Shown: positions 6,253 to 13,135 of the stretch, one piece after another
Position numbering within the stretch: the first letter of the stretch is position 1
How the letters are laid out: each line of letters begins with the position of its first letter
NCBI GenBank assembly: GCA_002591625.1
Contig: PCDB01000064.1
Location: 1 to 15,187 of the forward strand
Direction: 5' to 3'
Length of the DNA: 15,187 bases
Source: Porticoccaceae bacterium
Lineage (GTDB): Bacteria > Pseudomonadota > Gammaproteobacteria > Pseudomonadales > Porticoccaceae
Program-made: the position numbers and the translations under genes
The notes under the pieces: model-generated
The model's input: the letters and a program-made list of their open reading frames with translations, nothing else
Told to the model about the DNA's origin: nothing
Databases searched by the model: none

Positions 6253-7989
6253 TCAGCATCTTCTGGTTGCAAGTTGATATCGACTCGATACAACCTTACC
6301 CACTATCAGTCCCAAGATAATATAAACTGGCGCGGTCAGCATTGCCAAGATTGACTCCCCCGTCAGTAAATTCACTGAGCCGTCGGATAACAATTGCTCC
6401 ATACCTGTCTGATAAGGGATGACGTAGTATTTTATTAGGAGAGGAGGCATCAACAAGCCATACAATATCAAAAAGCCTGAGGCAAGCATTGTTGCCTTGG
6501 CTTTTTTTGGATCATGATCTTCATTCGGGGTTCTATGTAGATGCTTGCGGTAGTTAATTTCTCTCTCTGTCACCGTGCCTACTCTGGACAAGAGTATGAT
6601 AGTTGTTACGCTCAAACCCGCACCCAGAATTGCTGGATTTAGGTAACTAGGTAACTGAATAAAGCCTAAATAATCAAAACCTGCTGGAATTACGTTTCCA
6701 AAAAAGCCTGCAATAATGCCCCAAAAGGCTGCTTTTGCTGTGATTGATTTGCTCCAGACACTCATGAACCCCACCGGCCCCCAACTAGAAGCGAAAACAG
6801 TGCCAATGAAAAGCATTAGCCAAAAGATATTCGGTGGGAAAATAACGCAGAGGAGAAGGACAACGACACCGGTTGCAAGCATAGCAAGCCTCGAGGAGCC
6901 TACGGTTAGTTCCTTTTTGCGTGAGAGCAAGTCATTGCTAACACTGAAGCCAACGAGAGAAAGAAAAGTCGATGCGGAAGATAGAGCTGCTGCCATAATG
7001 CCAGCTAGTAAAAGGGCGCCTAGGAAGTCTGGAACCAGATTTTTAGCTGCCCAAATTATTACAGTCTCAGCCGGTGATATCTCGGCGTTAGCCACATTAA
7101 TCAATCCGCCAACGCCGTAGATTAGAATCTGCATCAGAGCGACTGCGAAGCAGGCGTATATGGCGGCCCGGATTACCACATGCTCGTCCCGTGCCATGAG
7201 ATGCCGGCTGGCTTGCCAAGGCCCCACCGCATAAACAAAGCCCCATGACATATCCATGACGAGGCTCCAGATAAGGTAATCAATGGGTGTTTCCCATTCG
7301 GTGCCGGATCCTATTGTTCCATGCCAACTTGCGATGTCATGTTTACTTTTAATGCGAGTTAAGTCCTCGACGGCCTGTGCGGTTCCTCCCATTCCCTCAA
7401 CAACGTAGTAGACAAAAAAAACTGTTGCGGTGCAAAATAAAAGAAACATCAGTGTATCGGTTAAAATGACTCCTTTGGAGCCGGAGTACATCGTAAATAC
7501 TGTATAACTCAACCAGGCCAGCACTATTGCTGCAAAATAATGTAATCCGGTTAACTCAGATAGGAGGATGGCTGCACCTTGAGTGACCACAACTAGGTAC
7601 CCCCCGAGGCCAATAATTATGGTTAGCCCGGCAACCTGCTGAACTCTATGGCTATCAAATCGTTGCCCAAAAAAATCAGCGACTGTTGGCGCCTGGCTGC
7701 GCCGCAGAAACGTGCCAAAAAACAGTGCGCCATATACATATCCGATTACGGCAATGCCCGGCATTAATATATAGGGGCCCAATTGGCCATCATAAGTGAA
7801 CCCTGCCTCGCCTAGGAAAATTGATGCGCTAAATACGCTTGCCACTAAAGTACCGACGATAAGAATTGTTGGGGCCTGACGGCCAGCAACAAAATAGTCG
7901 TCTAATTTTTTTACGCTTCTACCTGCATAGAGGCCGACTAAGATAAAAACAATCACGCTACATGTGATTGCGATCGAAAAAATATTCAA
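6253..7989 (-). CDS. Sodium:solute symporter (SSS) family transporter
   Basis: This 578-residue inner-membrane protein has about 13 hydrophobic segments spread along its length. It shows SSS-family signatures: an early loop GRSVKKLDDYFVAGR (residues 24-38), and GIMAAALSSASTFLSLVGF in the second half, whose serine-rich ALSS motif corresponds to the sodium-2 site helix. Such proteins import a substrate (amino acid, acetate, pantothenate, sugar or similar) with Na+, and the sequence alone does not tell which. The frame is closed by TGA at 7996-7998, so translation must begin at TTG 7989 or the ATT two codons later; the next Met is residue 76, too late. AAGG lies about 12 bases before TTG, a weak site. 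It follows DUF1244 by 78 bases on the same strand, with an inverted repeat in the gap. Confidence 0.9.
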   Translation of the reverse strand: MNIFSIAITCSVIVFILVGLYAGRSVKKLDDYFVAGRQAPTILIVGTLVASVFSASIFLGEAGFTYDGQLGPYILMPGIAVIGYVYGALFFGTFLRRSQAPTVADFFGQRFDSHRVQQVAGLTIIIGLGGYLVVVTQGAAILLSELTGLHYFAAIVLAWLSYTVFTMYSGSKGVILTDTLMFLLFCTATVFFVYYVVEGMGGTAQAVEDLTRIKSKHDIASWHGTIGSGTEWETPIDYLIWSLVMDMSWGFVYAVGPWQASRHLMARDEHVVIRAAIYACFAVALMQILIYGVGGLINVANAEISPAETVIIWAAKNLVPDFLGALLLAGIMAAALSSASTFLSLVGFSVSNDLLSRKKELTVGSSRLAMLATGVVVLLLCVIFPPNIFWLMLFIGTVFASSWGPVGFMSVWSKSITAKAAFWGIIAGFFGNVIPAGFDYLGFIQLPSYLNPAILGAGLSVTTIILLSRVGTVTEREINYRKHLHRTPNEDHDPKKAKATMLASGFLILYGLLMPPLLIKYYVIPYQTGMEQLLSDGSVNLLTGESILAMLTAPVYIILGLIVGKVVSSRYQLATRRC

Positions 7990-8027
7990 GCTAGTTCAGC
8001 CTTCGGGGCGAACACAAAATTTCTAAT

Positions 8028-8059
8028 GTATGGGACTTTTCGTGTCGAGTAACCCATAC
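8028..8059. repeat. Hairpin-forming inverted repeat before the symporter gene
   Basis: GTATGGG (8028-8034) pairs with CCCATAC (8053-8059). The stem can extend inward by ACT/AGT past a two-base bulge. It lies between the DUF1244 stop and the symporter start, about 40 bases from the latter. No T-run follows on the minus strand, so a regulatory site or RNA structure is more likely than a terminator. Confidence 0.4.
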
Positions 8060-8067
8060 CATCACTT

Positions 8068-8358
8068 TTAACCGCGAGCGGCAATCGCGCTTAATTGTTC
8101 TTTTGTGGCTGGTTTTTGATACTTGTCTTTCCAGCTGCTGTACGGCATTCCATACACCGCTTCTTGTGCCTGTTCAATATCGATATCTGCTCCTTGCTTT
8201 TCGGCCTCCGCCATGTACCACTTGCTAAGACAGTTGCGGCAAAAACCTGCAAGGATCATAAGATCAATATTTTGAGCGTCTTTATTTTCATCAAGATGAG
8301 TTATGAGACGTCTGAAAACCGCTGCCTCTATATCTCTTAGCTTTTCAGGTTCCAACAT
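8068..8358 (-). CDS. DUF1244 family protein
   Basis: This 96-residue protein is recognisable as DUF1244 from the conserved block NIDLMILAGFCRNCLSKWY (residues 30-48) with its two Cys (C40, C43), followed by a helix, EAVYGMPYSSWKDKYQ, and a C-terminal ATKEQLSAI. The family is found mainly in alpha- and gammaproteobacteria, is all-helical and has no established function. The two closely spaced Cys are a family hallmark. ATG 8358 is preferred because AGAGGA sits 6-7 bases upstream. An upstream ATG at 8382 would add eight residues unlike the family. It lies 54 bases downstream of the lipoprotein gene and 78 bases upstream of the symporter on the same strand, so the three may be co-transcribed. 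Confidence 0.9.
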   Translation of the reverse strand: MLEPEKLRDIEAAVFRRLITHLDENKDAQNIDLMILAGFCRNCLSKWYMAEAEKQGADIDIEQAQEAVYGMPYSSWKDKYQKPATKEQLSAIAARG

Positions 8359-8412
8359 ATGTGATCCTCTGAATTTAAGCACTAGTTCAAGTGTGTGGGT
8401 TGATCAAAAATT

Positions 8413-9147
8413 CTATCGGGTAAAAATTTGATGGGTATAACCCTCTGGAATCGGGGGATGCTGCGGATTAGCGGACCGTTCGTGGCGGATCTCTCGAAAC
8501 TGCATCGCGTTACTAGGTTTGAATAAAACGAGATTCCCATCCTCAAAGGATTTTATATAGTACTCGTCAATAATGGAACCACCCCAAGCAGATTGCGTTT
8601 TTTCTGTAATCAAAATGAAACCATGCTCGATCATGATCGATTCGGAAAAGCGTTCTCTCCGGAATTCCTTATTGTGGTGATATAGGATCAACTGGTCTAC
8701 CGTGGCCGTGTGGTTTTCTCGTTCGATGATCTCAGACCAGTCCGTATGAAATTCATCGTATTGCACATATGTCTGAAAACGGCCGTCTAGCTGTTCTGAC
8801 GAAATAAGTGGGGCTCTGAAAAAGGTCTTATTTTCTTTCTCGAAAACTCCTGCAACAGTCAGTGAAAGTAGATTGTCCTTAAGTATTATAGAGCTACTTT
8901 TCCCGTCTAAAATCATATACTTGTTTATGCTACTTGGGATGATGTTAAAGGAGCGTCTCGGGTGAGAGCGCAAAATTGAGCTAAAAGTGATAGTTTTGCC
9001 AAAAACGTGTGCATGAGATTCACCAGTGGATTCAATCCAGAAGCCTTGAAGAATCTTATCTGTTGTGTCTTTAGGCACTCCACATGATGTCAAGACGGCT
9101 GAAGCTAATAAAGGAATGAAGAATTTGATAGATCTCAACGCGTCCAA
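8413..9147 (-). CDS. Putative lipoprotein of unknown function
   Basis: This 244-residue protein starts with a basic residue-containing segment, a hydrophobic stretch (FFIPLLASAVL) and a lipobox L-T-S-C with the lipidated Cys at residue 22, followed by Gly. That predicts a signal-peptidase-II-processed lipoprotein, probably going to the outer membrane because no Asp follows the Cys. The mature part is beta-rich looking, without a domain I recognise; it contains HAHVFGKTITF and a repeated E/D-rich, aromatic pattern. No ATG is available, because an in-frame TGA lies at 9154-9156. Start codons are therefore TTG 9147 or TTG 9138, and the latter would give MRSIKFF, a typical lipoprotein start. I saw no strong ribosome-binding site. 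It may head a unit with DUF1244. Confidence 0.65.
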   Translation of the reverse strand: MDALRSIKFFIPLLASAVLTSCGVPKDTTDKILQGFWIESTGESHAHVFGKTITFSSILRSHPRRSFNIIPSSINKYMILDGKSSSIILKDNLLSLTVAGVFEKENKTFFRAPLISSEQLDGRFQTYVQYDEFHTDWSEIIERENHTATVDQLILYHHNKEFRRERFSESIMIEHGFILITEKTQSAWGGSIIDEYYIKSFEDGNLVLFKPSNAMQFREIRHERSANPQHPPIPEGYTHQIFTR

Positions 9148-9268
9148 TTCGGTTCACTGATTTTGATGAAAGACTTTGCTGACTACTACGTTGGCTGTAA
9201 AACGTCTCAAGTGTATGGGCTGAACGACCGACAGCGCGCAGGTAACTTGCGAAATGTTTGCCATCCGC

Positions 9269-9286
9269 GCGCAATGGTAATTGCGC
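9269..9286. repeat. Hairpin GCGCAAT-GGTA-ATTGCGC
   Basis: A perfect 7-base-pair stem with a four-base loop. Its right arm is also part of the 10-base palindrome ATTGCGCAAT (9280-9289). No T-run follows on either strand. Confidence 0.5.
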
Positions 9287-9381
9287 AATCTCATGGATCC
9301 AGCGCTTTCAAACACGCCATACTTGTTGCGCCAAGTGGATCGCTCAAAGTTATTGAGGCCTCACTTTTTGAGCATGCTCTT

Positions 9382-9399
9382 TCGCGGCGGTCGCGGCGG
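9382..9399. repeat. Tandem duplication of TCGCGGCGG
   Basis: Two exact adjacent copies of a 9-base unit are seen at 9382-9390 and 9391-9399. They may be a slippage product or part of a GC-rich foreign segment. Confidence 0.6.
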
Positions 9400-9495
9400 T
9401 GATACCGGAGATCGTCATGAAACAGCCTTACGGCGCGCCGTCTCGTCCTGCGCATAAGCTTCTGCATATAACTATCCTTTTCGTCAGTAGCCGAT

Positions 9496-9741
9496 TTAGT
9501 GCACCGTGGATCCTAAGGTATCTAGATCGACTGGTAAATATACCGATTCTATGTCGACTTTAACCTCCTGTCTCTTTTCGAGCCATTGTTTCCTAACCTC
9601 GATTGCATCTTGCATGCTTGGCACAAAGCCAACTTGACCAGCAGTATGATCAGTGAGCTTGTATAATCGCATTAAGAATGATGCACTTGTTATGCCGTTT
9701 TGAGTTACGGACCATTCCGGAATCAAGAATTTGTTGACCAT
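9496..9741 (-). CDS. Small orphan protein, 81 residues
   Basis: ATG 9741 is preceded by GGGGGTG about 5 bases upstream, an acceptable ribosome-binding site. The predicted protein is soluble, with a strand-like start (KFLIPEWSVTQNG), a central helix (SMQDAIEVRKQWLEKRQE) and an acidic end. I recognise no family, metal site or signal peptide. It is divergent from the DUF2237 gene and shares a 294-base AT-rich intergenic region with it. It could be a lineage-specific small protein. Confidence rests only on the start site, balanced composition and helix pattern. Confidence 0.45.
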   Translation of the reverse strand: MVNKFLIPEWSVTQNGITSASFLMRLYKLTDHTAGQVGFVPSMQDAIEVRKQWLEKRQEVKVDIESVYLPVDLDTLGSTVH

Positions 9742-9853
9742 CTGTCACCCCCGCTTATGTCAGTTAATGAGCTTTCAGCGCCTGCTATCAAATAACCGCT
9801 TTTAAGCGTTTACGCGACTCCTCCTCAAACCAGACGAATATCATTAATGCATA

Positions 9854-9883
9854 TTGATTATCTGTGATATGATAAATTATTAT
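9854..9883 (+). promoter_or_regulatory. Candidate sigma-70 promoter for the DUF2237 gene
   Basis: TTGATT (9854-9859) is followed after 18 bases by TATTAT (9878-9883), with one mismatch from the consensus -10. The region is very AT-rich, so chance matches are common. It would give a leader of roughly 145 bases before GTG 10036. Confidence 0.35.
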
Positions 9884-9894
9884 AGTAATATAGA

Positions 9895-9921
9895 TTATAA
9901 GCCTAGTTTCGGCTTTTATAA
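9895..9921. repeat. Imperfect hairpin in the DUF2237 leader
   Basis: TTATAAGCC (9895-9903) pairs with GGC-TT-TTATAA (9911-9921), leaving a TT bulge and a seven-base loop. A short T-run follows at 9926-9930, so it could act as a weak terminator or attenuator on the rightward leader. Confidence 0.35.
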
Positions 9922-10035
9922 CCAATTTTTGCCGTCCTAGCCTATCTAGTAAAACCTTTTGGTACCATCGTTCGATTAATTAACGGCCCTAGCTTATGAC
10001 AAACAATTCTATTTTTATCTTTAAGAGGTATTCTC

Positions 10036-10407
10036 GTGAGTAATGAAAAGAATCTTTTAGGAGAGCCATTAGAGGAATGTTGTAGCAATCCTATTACTGG
10101 TTTTTTTCGAGACGGGTTTTGCAGATCAAGCAAATATGATGCTGGTTCTCACACGGTATGTGCTCAAATAAGTACTGAGTTTCTCCTTTTTTCGAAACAT
10201 CAGGGCAATGACCTATCTACACCTCGTCCTGAATATCAGTTTCCGGGCCTAGTCCAGGGAGATTCTTGGTGTCTTTGCGCATCGAGGTGGCTGGAGGCAT
10301 TCGAAGCTGGTTGTGCCCCTAAGATATTTTCTCGCAAAACCAATATCAAAGCTCTGGATATCATCCCACTGCCTGAGCTTCGAAAATACGCGATTGATCT
10401 GAGTTGA
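10036..10407 (+). CDS. DUF2237 family protein
   Basis: This 123-residue protein matches DUF2237 along its whole length: LLGEPLEECCSNPITGFFRDGFC (residues 7-29) with paired Cys, then SHTVCAQ, GNDLSTPRPEYQFPGL, and GDSWCLCASRWLEAFEAGCAP, ending in the helix PLPELRKYAI. The function of this small bacterial family is not known. The many invariant Cys and Asp residues suggest metal or redox chemistry, but that is inference. The start is GTG 10036 with AAGAGG about 7 bases upstream, and the family motif begins close to it, which supports this choice. It is a single gene with no same-strand partner, opposed by the exonuclease/GIY-YIG gene that converges from the right. Confidence 0.9.
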   Translation: MSNEKNLLGEPLEECCSNPITGFFRDGFCRSSKYDAGSHTVCAQISTEFLLFSKHQGNDLSTPRPEYQFPGLVQGDSWCLCASRWLEAFEAGCAPKIFSRKTNIKALDIIPLPELRKYAIDLS

Positions 10408-10604
10408 CTTTCGGGCTCAAAGCTTCCTCTCTAGGCCACTGCTTTTTGTTATTTTAATTTTGCAACTGAAACACTATCAACGTTTTTCATGCCGCGCTAA
10501 TTTAAGCTATTATTTGTCTGAGTTGTTGAAATATTTTATAACGGATTTTTTCTCAGTTAGGTTGATGACTGCAGTGAAAAAAGGACAGGTAAGTGAACAA
10601 GTTC

Positions 10605-12143
10605 TCATTCTCCTACTAAATCAGCTTGGTCAACATATCTGACAGGCCAAACGCGAAGCTTATTTAGGCGCATACGCGTTGGATCAAATAAAAATTTCAC
10701 AAGGATATGGTAAGTGTCAATATCCATAGGTTTACCCTCCATCCGACGGCATGGCGCATTAGCATCTAAGGTGCTTGCTGCTGGTGCATAACCAAATTCG
10801 CGCAATTCGAGCATGCTTGTTGGTTTGGCTAAATAACGCCAGTTGTCAACAAGGTGGAACTGAGAAGAGTCACCATCGCATGAAGAACCCTCCTCAATTA
10901 CGATGGCTGATGGCCATGGCCAGACCTTGAACTGATAATTAGCTAATGCTTGTCGTAATCGTTCGTTATAAACCGAGACAGCTTCTGAATTTTGACACGC
11001 GCCAAAACACCTTTTCAGTTGGGCTCGGAAACAGGGCCGGTCGCCTCGATGGTTCTGCGAGGTCTCAAGCCCAAGAAACTTATGACACAGGTAATATTCA
11101 TTCGCTAGTTTCTCCAGTATTTTCTTTGCCTGTCTGGAGGACCTGAACAGGCCGAAAGCTGGCGCTCCGGTTTGTTCCGTGATCTTTTCTATACTCACGC
11201 TGTTATATTCGGATCGCGTGCCCTCAATTTTGAATTGAAAAAGGTGCTGGGTCCTTTTTAAACGTCTATTATAAATTGGGTTCATCGACTTGATATGCTC
11301 ACTTTCAAGCAATTGGGCACTGAAGTCAGAGTTTGTCCTCTCAAAATCTATGCTGGCCATTCGCAGATTAATGCGATGATCCTTGGGATTACGAAAATCT
11401 TGCGCAAAGTGACTCATAACTCGATTTCTAATATTCACGCTTTTGCCGACGTAAAGTAGAGTATCCGCGGCGTCCCGAAAATAATAGACTCCAGAACTTT
11501 TTGGCAGCTTCTCTATTTCGTCAATAGGCAACAGTGCAGGAAGGGAGGGTTTTTTAAGAATGCTCTCACATGCCGCAGAGATTTCGCCGTTATCGAAAAG
11601 AACTGACGATTTTAAAAAGAAGTGATAGATGGCCATCGCGTCATCAAGTGCCCGATGTCGTTTTTCGACGGTTAATTGGAATCGATTGATAATTTGGCTT
11701 AGGCCATGTCGGGAAAATTGAGGATACAGTAAGCGACTGAATCTTACGGAGCATAGGGTTTTTGCAACGAAACGATGCCCGATTCTCTCAAATTCATTTT
11801 TCAAGAAACCGTAATCAAACCTCGCATTGTGAGCTACGAATATACGCCCTTTTAAAAGGTTCATCAGTTTTTTGGCTATGTCGGCGAATTTGGGCGCGCC
11901 TTGTAACATTTCAGGTGCGATTCCAGTGAGAGATGAGATGTTACTGGGTAAGTTTGCTTCAGGATCCACAAGAGATTGCCAACGATCTATAATGCTGCCT
12001 CTCTCGACTACCACCAAGCCGATTTCTATGATTCTGTGTCGGGTAGCATTTCCGCCGGTGGTTTCGCAATCTACGAGTACCATACTTTCAGGAAACTCAT
12101 CGGATAGTTGCGTAGTGTTACGATCAAAAAAATTGATTTGCAT
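10605..12143 (-). CDS. DnaQ-like 3'-5' exonuclease fused to UvrC/Cho-like GIY-YIG endonuclease
   Basis: This 512-residue protein carries two nucleases. Residues 21-180 form a DEDDh exonuclease domain: D25 and E27 in LVDCETTG, D110 in AHNARFDYGFL, and H163 with D168 in HRALDD. Residues about 213-297 form a GIY-YIG domain: GVYYF (218-222), LLYVGKSVNIRNRV (229-242) and catalytic E280 in LLESEHIKSMNPIYNRRL. Next comes a UvrC/Cho-type Cys cluster, C353, C371, C379 and C383, of the kind reported to bind an iron-sulfur cluster in UvrC. The last 130 residues match nothing I know. UvrC/Cho nick 3' of DNA lesions, and an attached exonuclease could trim the end. That joint action is inferred. ATG 12143 lacks a strong ribosome-binding site (GGGGCC on the coding strand). 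M21 is an alternative start. Confidence 0.9.
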   Translation of the reverse strand: MQINFFDRNTTQLSDEFPESMVLVDCETTGGNATRHRIIEIGLVVVERGSIIDRWQSLVDPEANLPSNISSLTGIAPEMLQGAPKFADIAKKLMNLLKGRIFVAHNARFDYGFLKNEFERIGHRFVAKTLCSVRFSRLLYPQFSRHGLSQIINRFQLTVEKRHRALDDAMAIYHFFLKSSVLFDNGEISAACESILKKPSLPALLPIDEIEKLPKSSGVYYFRDAADTLLYVGKSVNIRNRVMSHFAQDFRNPKDHRINLRMASIDFERTNSDFSAQLLESEHIKSMNPIYNRRLKRTQHLFQFKIEGTRSEYNSVSIEKITEQTGAPAFGLFRSSRQAKKILEKLANEYYLCHKFLGLETSQNHRGDRPCFRAQLKRCFGACQNSEAVSVYNERLRQALANYQFKVWPWPSAIVIEEGSSCDGDSSQFHLVDNWRYLAKPTSMLELREFGYAPAASTLDANAPCRRMEGKPMDIDTYHILVKFLFDPTRMRLNKLRVWPVRYVDQADLVGE

Positions 12144-12229
12144 TTGCTGGGGCCCGTTTTATTTCGTTAGTGAAGCATAAAAATTCCAGCGGATCCGCAC
12201 TTTGTTCCGATCATGCAGTAATTCGAAAA

Positions 12230-12655
12230 TTACTCGGTTTTTTTTCCCACACTGGCAATATCGATCTTGCAGGACGGTTTGCTATTAGTAAATAATTTTG
12301 AGATCCACCCTCGATTGAGAGCAAATGCTCTGTAGGCGCAGTCACTTATGCTCTTAATGACAGGCCACCGAAGCCAAGCTACCCAGCGGCCTTTTCCAAC
12401 AAGTGTCCAGGCCAGACATGTGACATCCAATCCTTGAATCAGTTCGCCTGAGGCCAATTGGCCATGCAATACTCTGCTCGCAGTCTCTTTATCGATCGAT
12501 GGGAAACGAACTTCAAAAGTGGTGTCATGGATATCCTCGAACGAGATCGAGGCGTTCTCATCGAGTCGTTTTAAATGCCTTACCTCGGAGTCACAAAGGC
12601 CACAGAGACCATCAAAAAAAAATGTTAGTTGGGTAGTTTTGTCGCGGACTGCCAT
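12230..12655 (-). CDS. DCC-family (DUF393) thiol-disulfide oxidoreductase-like protein
   Basis: This 141-residue protein belongs to the thioredoxin-related DCC family, named for its DxxCxxC motif, seen here as FFFDGLCGLCDSEV with D15, C18 and C21. The rest follows the family: a helix after the motif (RHLKRLDE), an ISFEDI strand and a C-terminal basic helical region (NRGWISKL). A redox role is suggested by the CxxC but is unproven for most members. ATG 12655 is preferred: a modest GGA lies about 8 bases upstream and the motif then sits at the usual distance from the N-terminus. A TTG at 12688 would add 11 residues. It reads leftward, 86 bases ahead of the exonuclease/GIY-YIG gene, so the two could share a transcript, though no functional link is known. 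Confidence 0.8.
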   Translation of the reverse strand: MAVRDKTTQLTFFFDGLCGLCDSEVRHLKRLDENASISFEDIHDTTFEVRFPSIDKETASRVLHGQLASGELIQGLDVTCLAWTLVGKGRWVAWLRWPVIKSISDCAYRAFALNRGWISKLFTNSKPSCKIDIASVGKKTE

Positions 12656-12691
12656 TTGTAAATTCCAAAATGCTAATAACGGGCGCAATTC

Positions 12692-12722
12692 TCTATAAAA
12701 ACAAATGAAGACTAAAAATCAA
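12692..12722 (-). promoter_or_regulatory. Weak sigma-70-like promoter candidate for the DCC gene
   Basis: On the minus strand TTGATT (12717-12722) and TATAGA (12692-12697) are 19 bases apart. Transcription would start at about 12685, which fits translation from ATG 12655 but not from TTG 12688. The spacing is longer than ideal. Confidence 0.25.
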
Positions 12723-13135
12723 CATGCTTTCGGCGAAAACGTAATCTTTCCACAGCGTATGCTTTGCCTTGCATTACCGAGTAATTGAAAGACAACGTGT
12801 GCCTTTCAAGCCACTTGCGATGCCTGTTAGGCTTTGTTATAAGTTACATTATTATTACGGCAAAAAACCCATTTTCGATGAACATTATTGAAAATGCAGT
12901 TCAATTTGGGGTTGCAAGCCCTCAGGCATGGAATTAAAAACCCAAGGCATAAACTTCAAATGGGTATTTTTCTCTTTCTCTGCGATGATAAAATTGCTTA
13001 CCAAAGTGTCCAATTCAGTTCAGGTATTTTTGGGTGAACAAAACTTGGTTCTGCATAGGCGGAATGCTTCGGTTGGTCTAATTTCAGTCGAAAGATAGGC
13101 TTAAAGCACTTAGATGTATGGAGGGCTGTTGGGGT
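12723..13135. other. Intergenic region between divergent DCC and reductase genes
   Basis: No gene is recognised. A weak inverted repeat, ACCCA (12940-12944) with TGGGT (12961-12965), is followed by a T-rich tract. A 19-codon ORF at about 12877-12936 lacks a ribosome-binding site. The region should contain the promoter of the rightward reductase, but I could not place it. Confidence 0.35.

Larger units (their letters stand above)
9148..9495. other. Gene-free stretch with higher GC core
   Basis: No protein family is recognised on either strand. An 80-codon plus-strand ORF (9163-9402) and a 67-codon minus ORF cross it, but neither resembles a protein. The core (about 9225-9460) is more GC-rich than its surroundings. 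It holds a strong hairpin at 9269-9286 and a tandem 9-base repeat at 9382-9399. It may be a remnant of foreign or decayed DNA. Confidence 0.4.

Noticed and set aside
6227..6258. TTGACA with TAATAT as a promoter for the micro-ORF
   Set aside because: The 21-base spacing is outside the normal sigma-70 range.
9163..9402. Plus-strand 79-residue ORF
   Set aside because: It has no ribosome-binding site, no resemblance to a family and biased low-complexity ends (RRSRR). It lies in a structured GC-rich gap and is more likely a chance frame.
10460..10642. 60-residue ORF after DUF2237
   Set aside because: It overlaps the 3' end of the well-supported exonuclease gene on the other strand and has no ribosome-binding site or motif.
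12940..12965. ACCCA/TGGGT repeat as an intrinsic terminator
   Set aside because: A five-base stem with a 16-base loop is weak, and it lies between divergent genes, where no terminator is expected.
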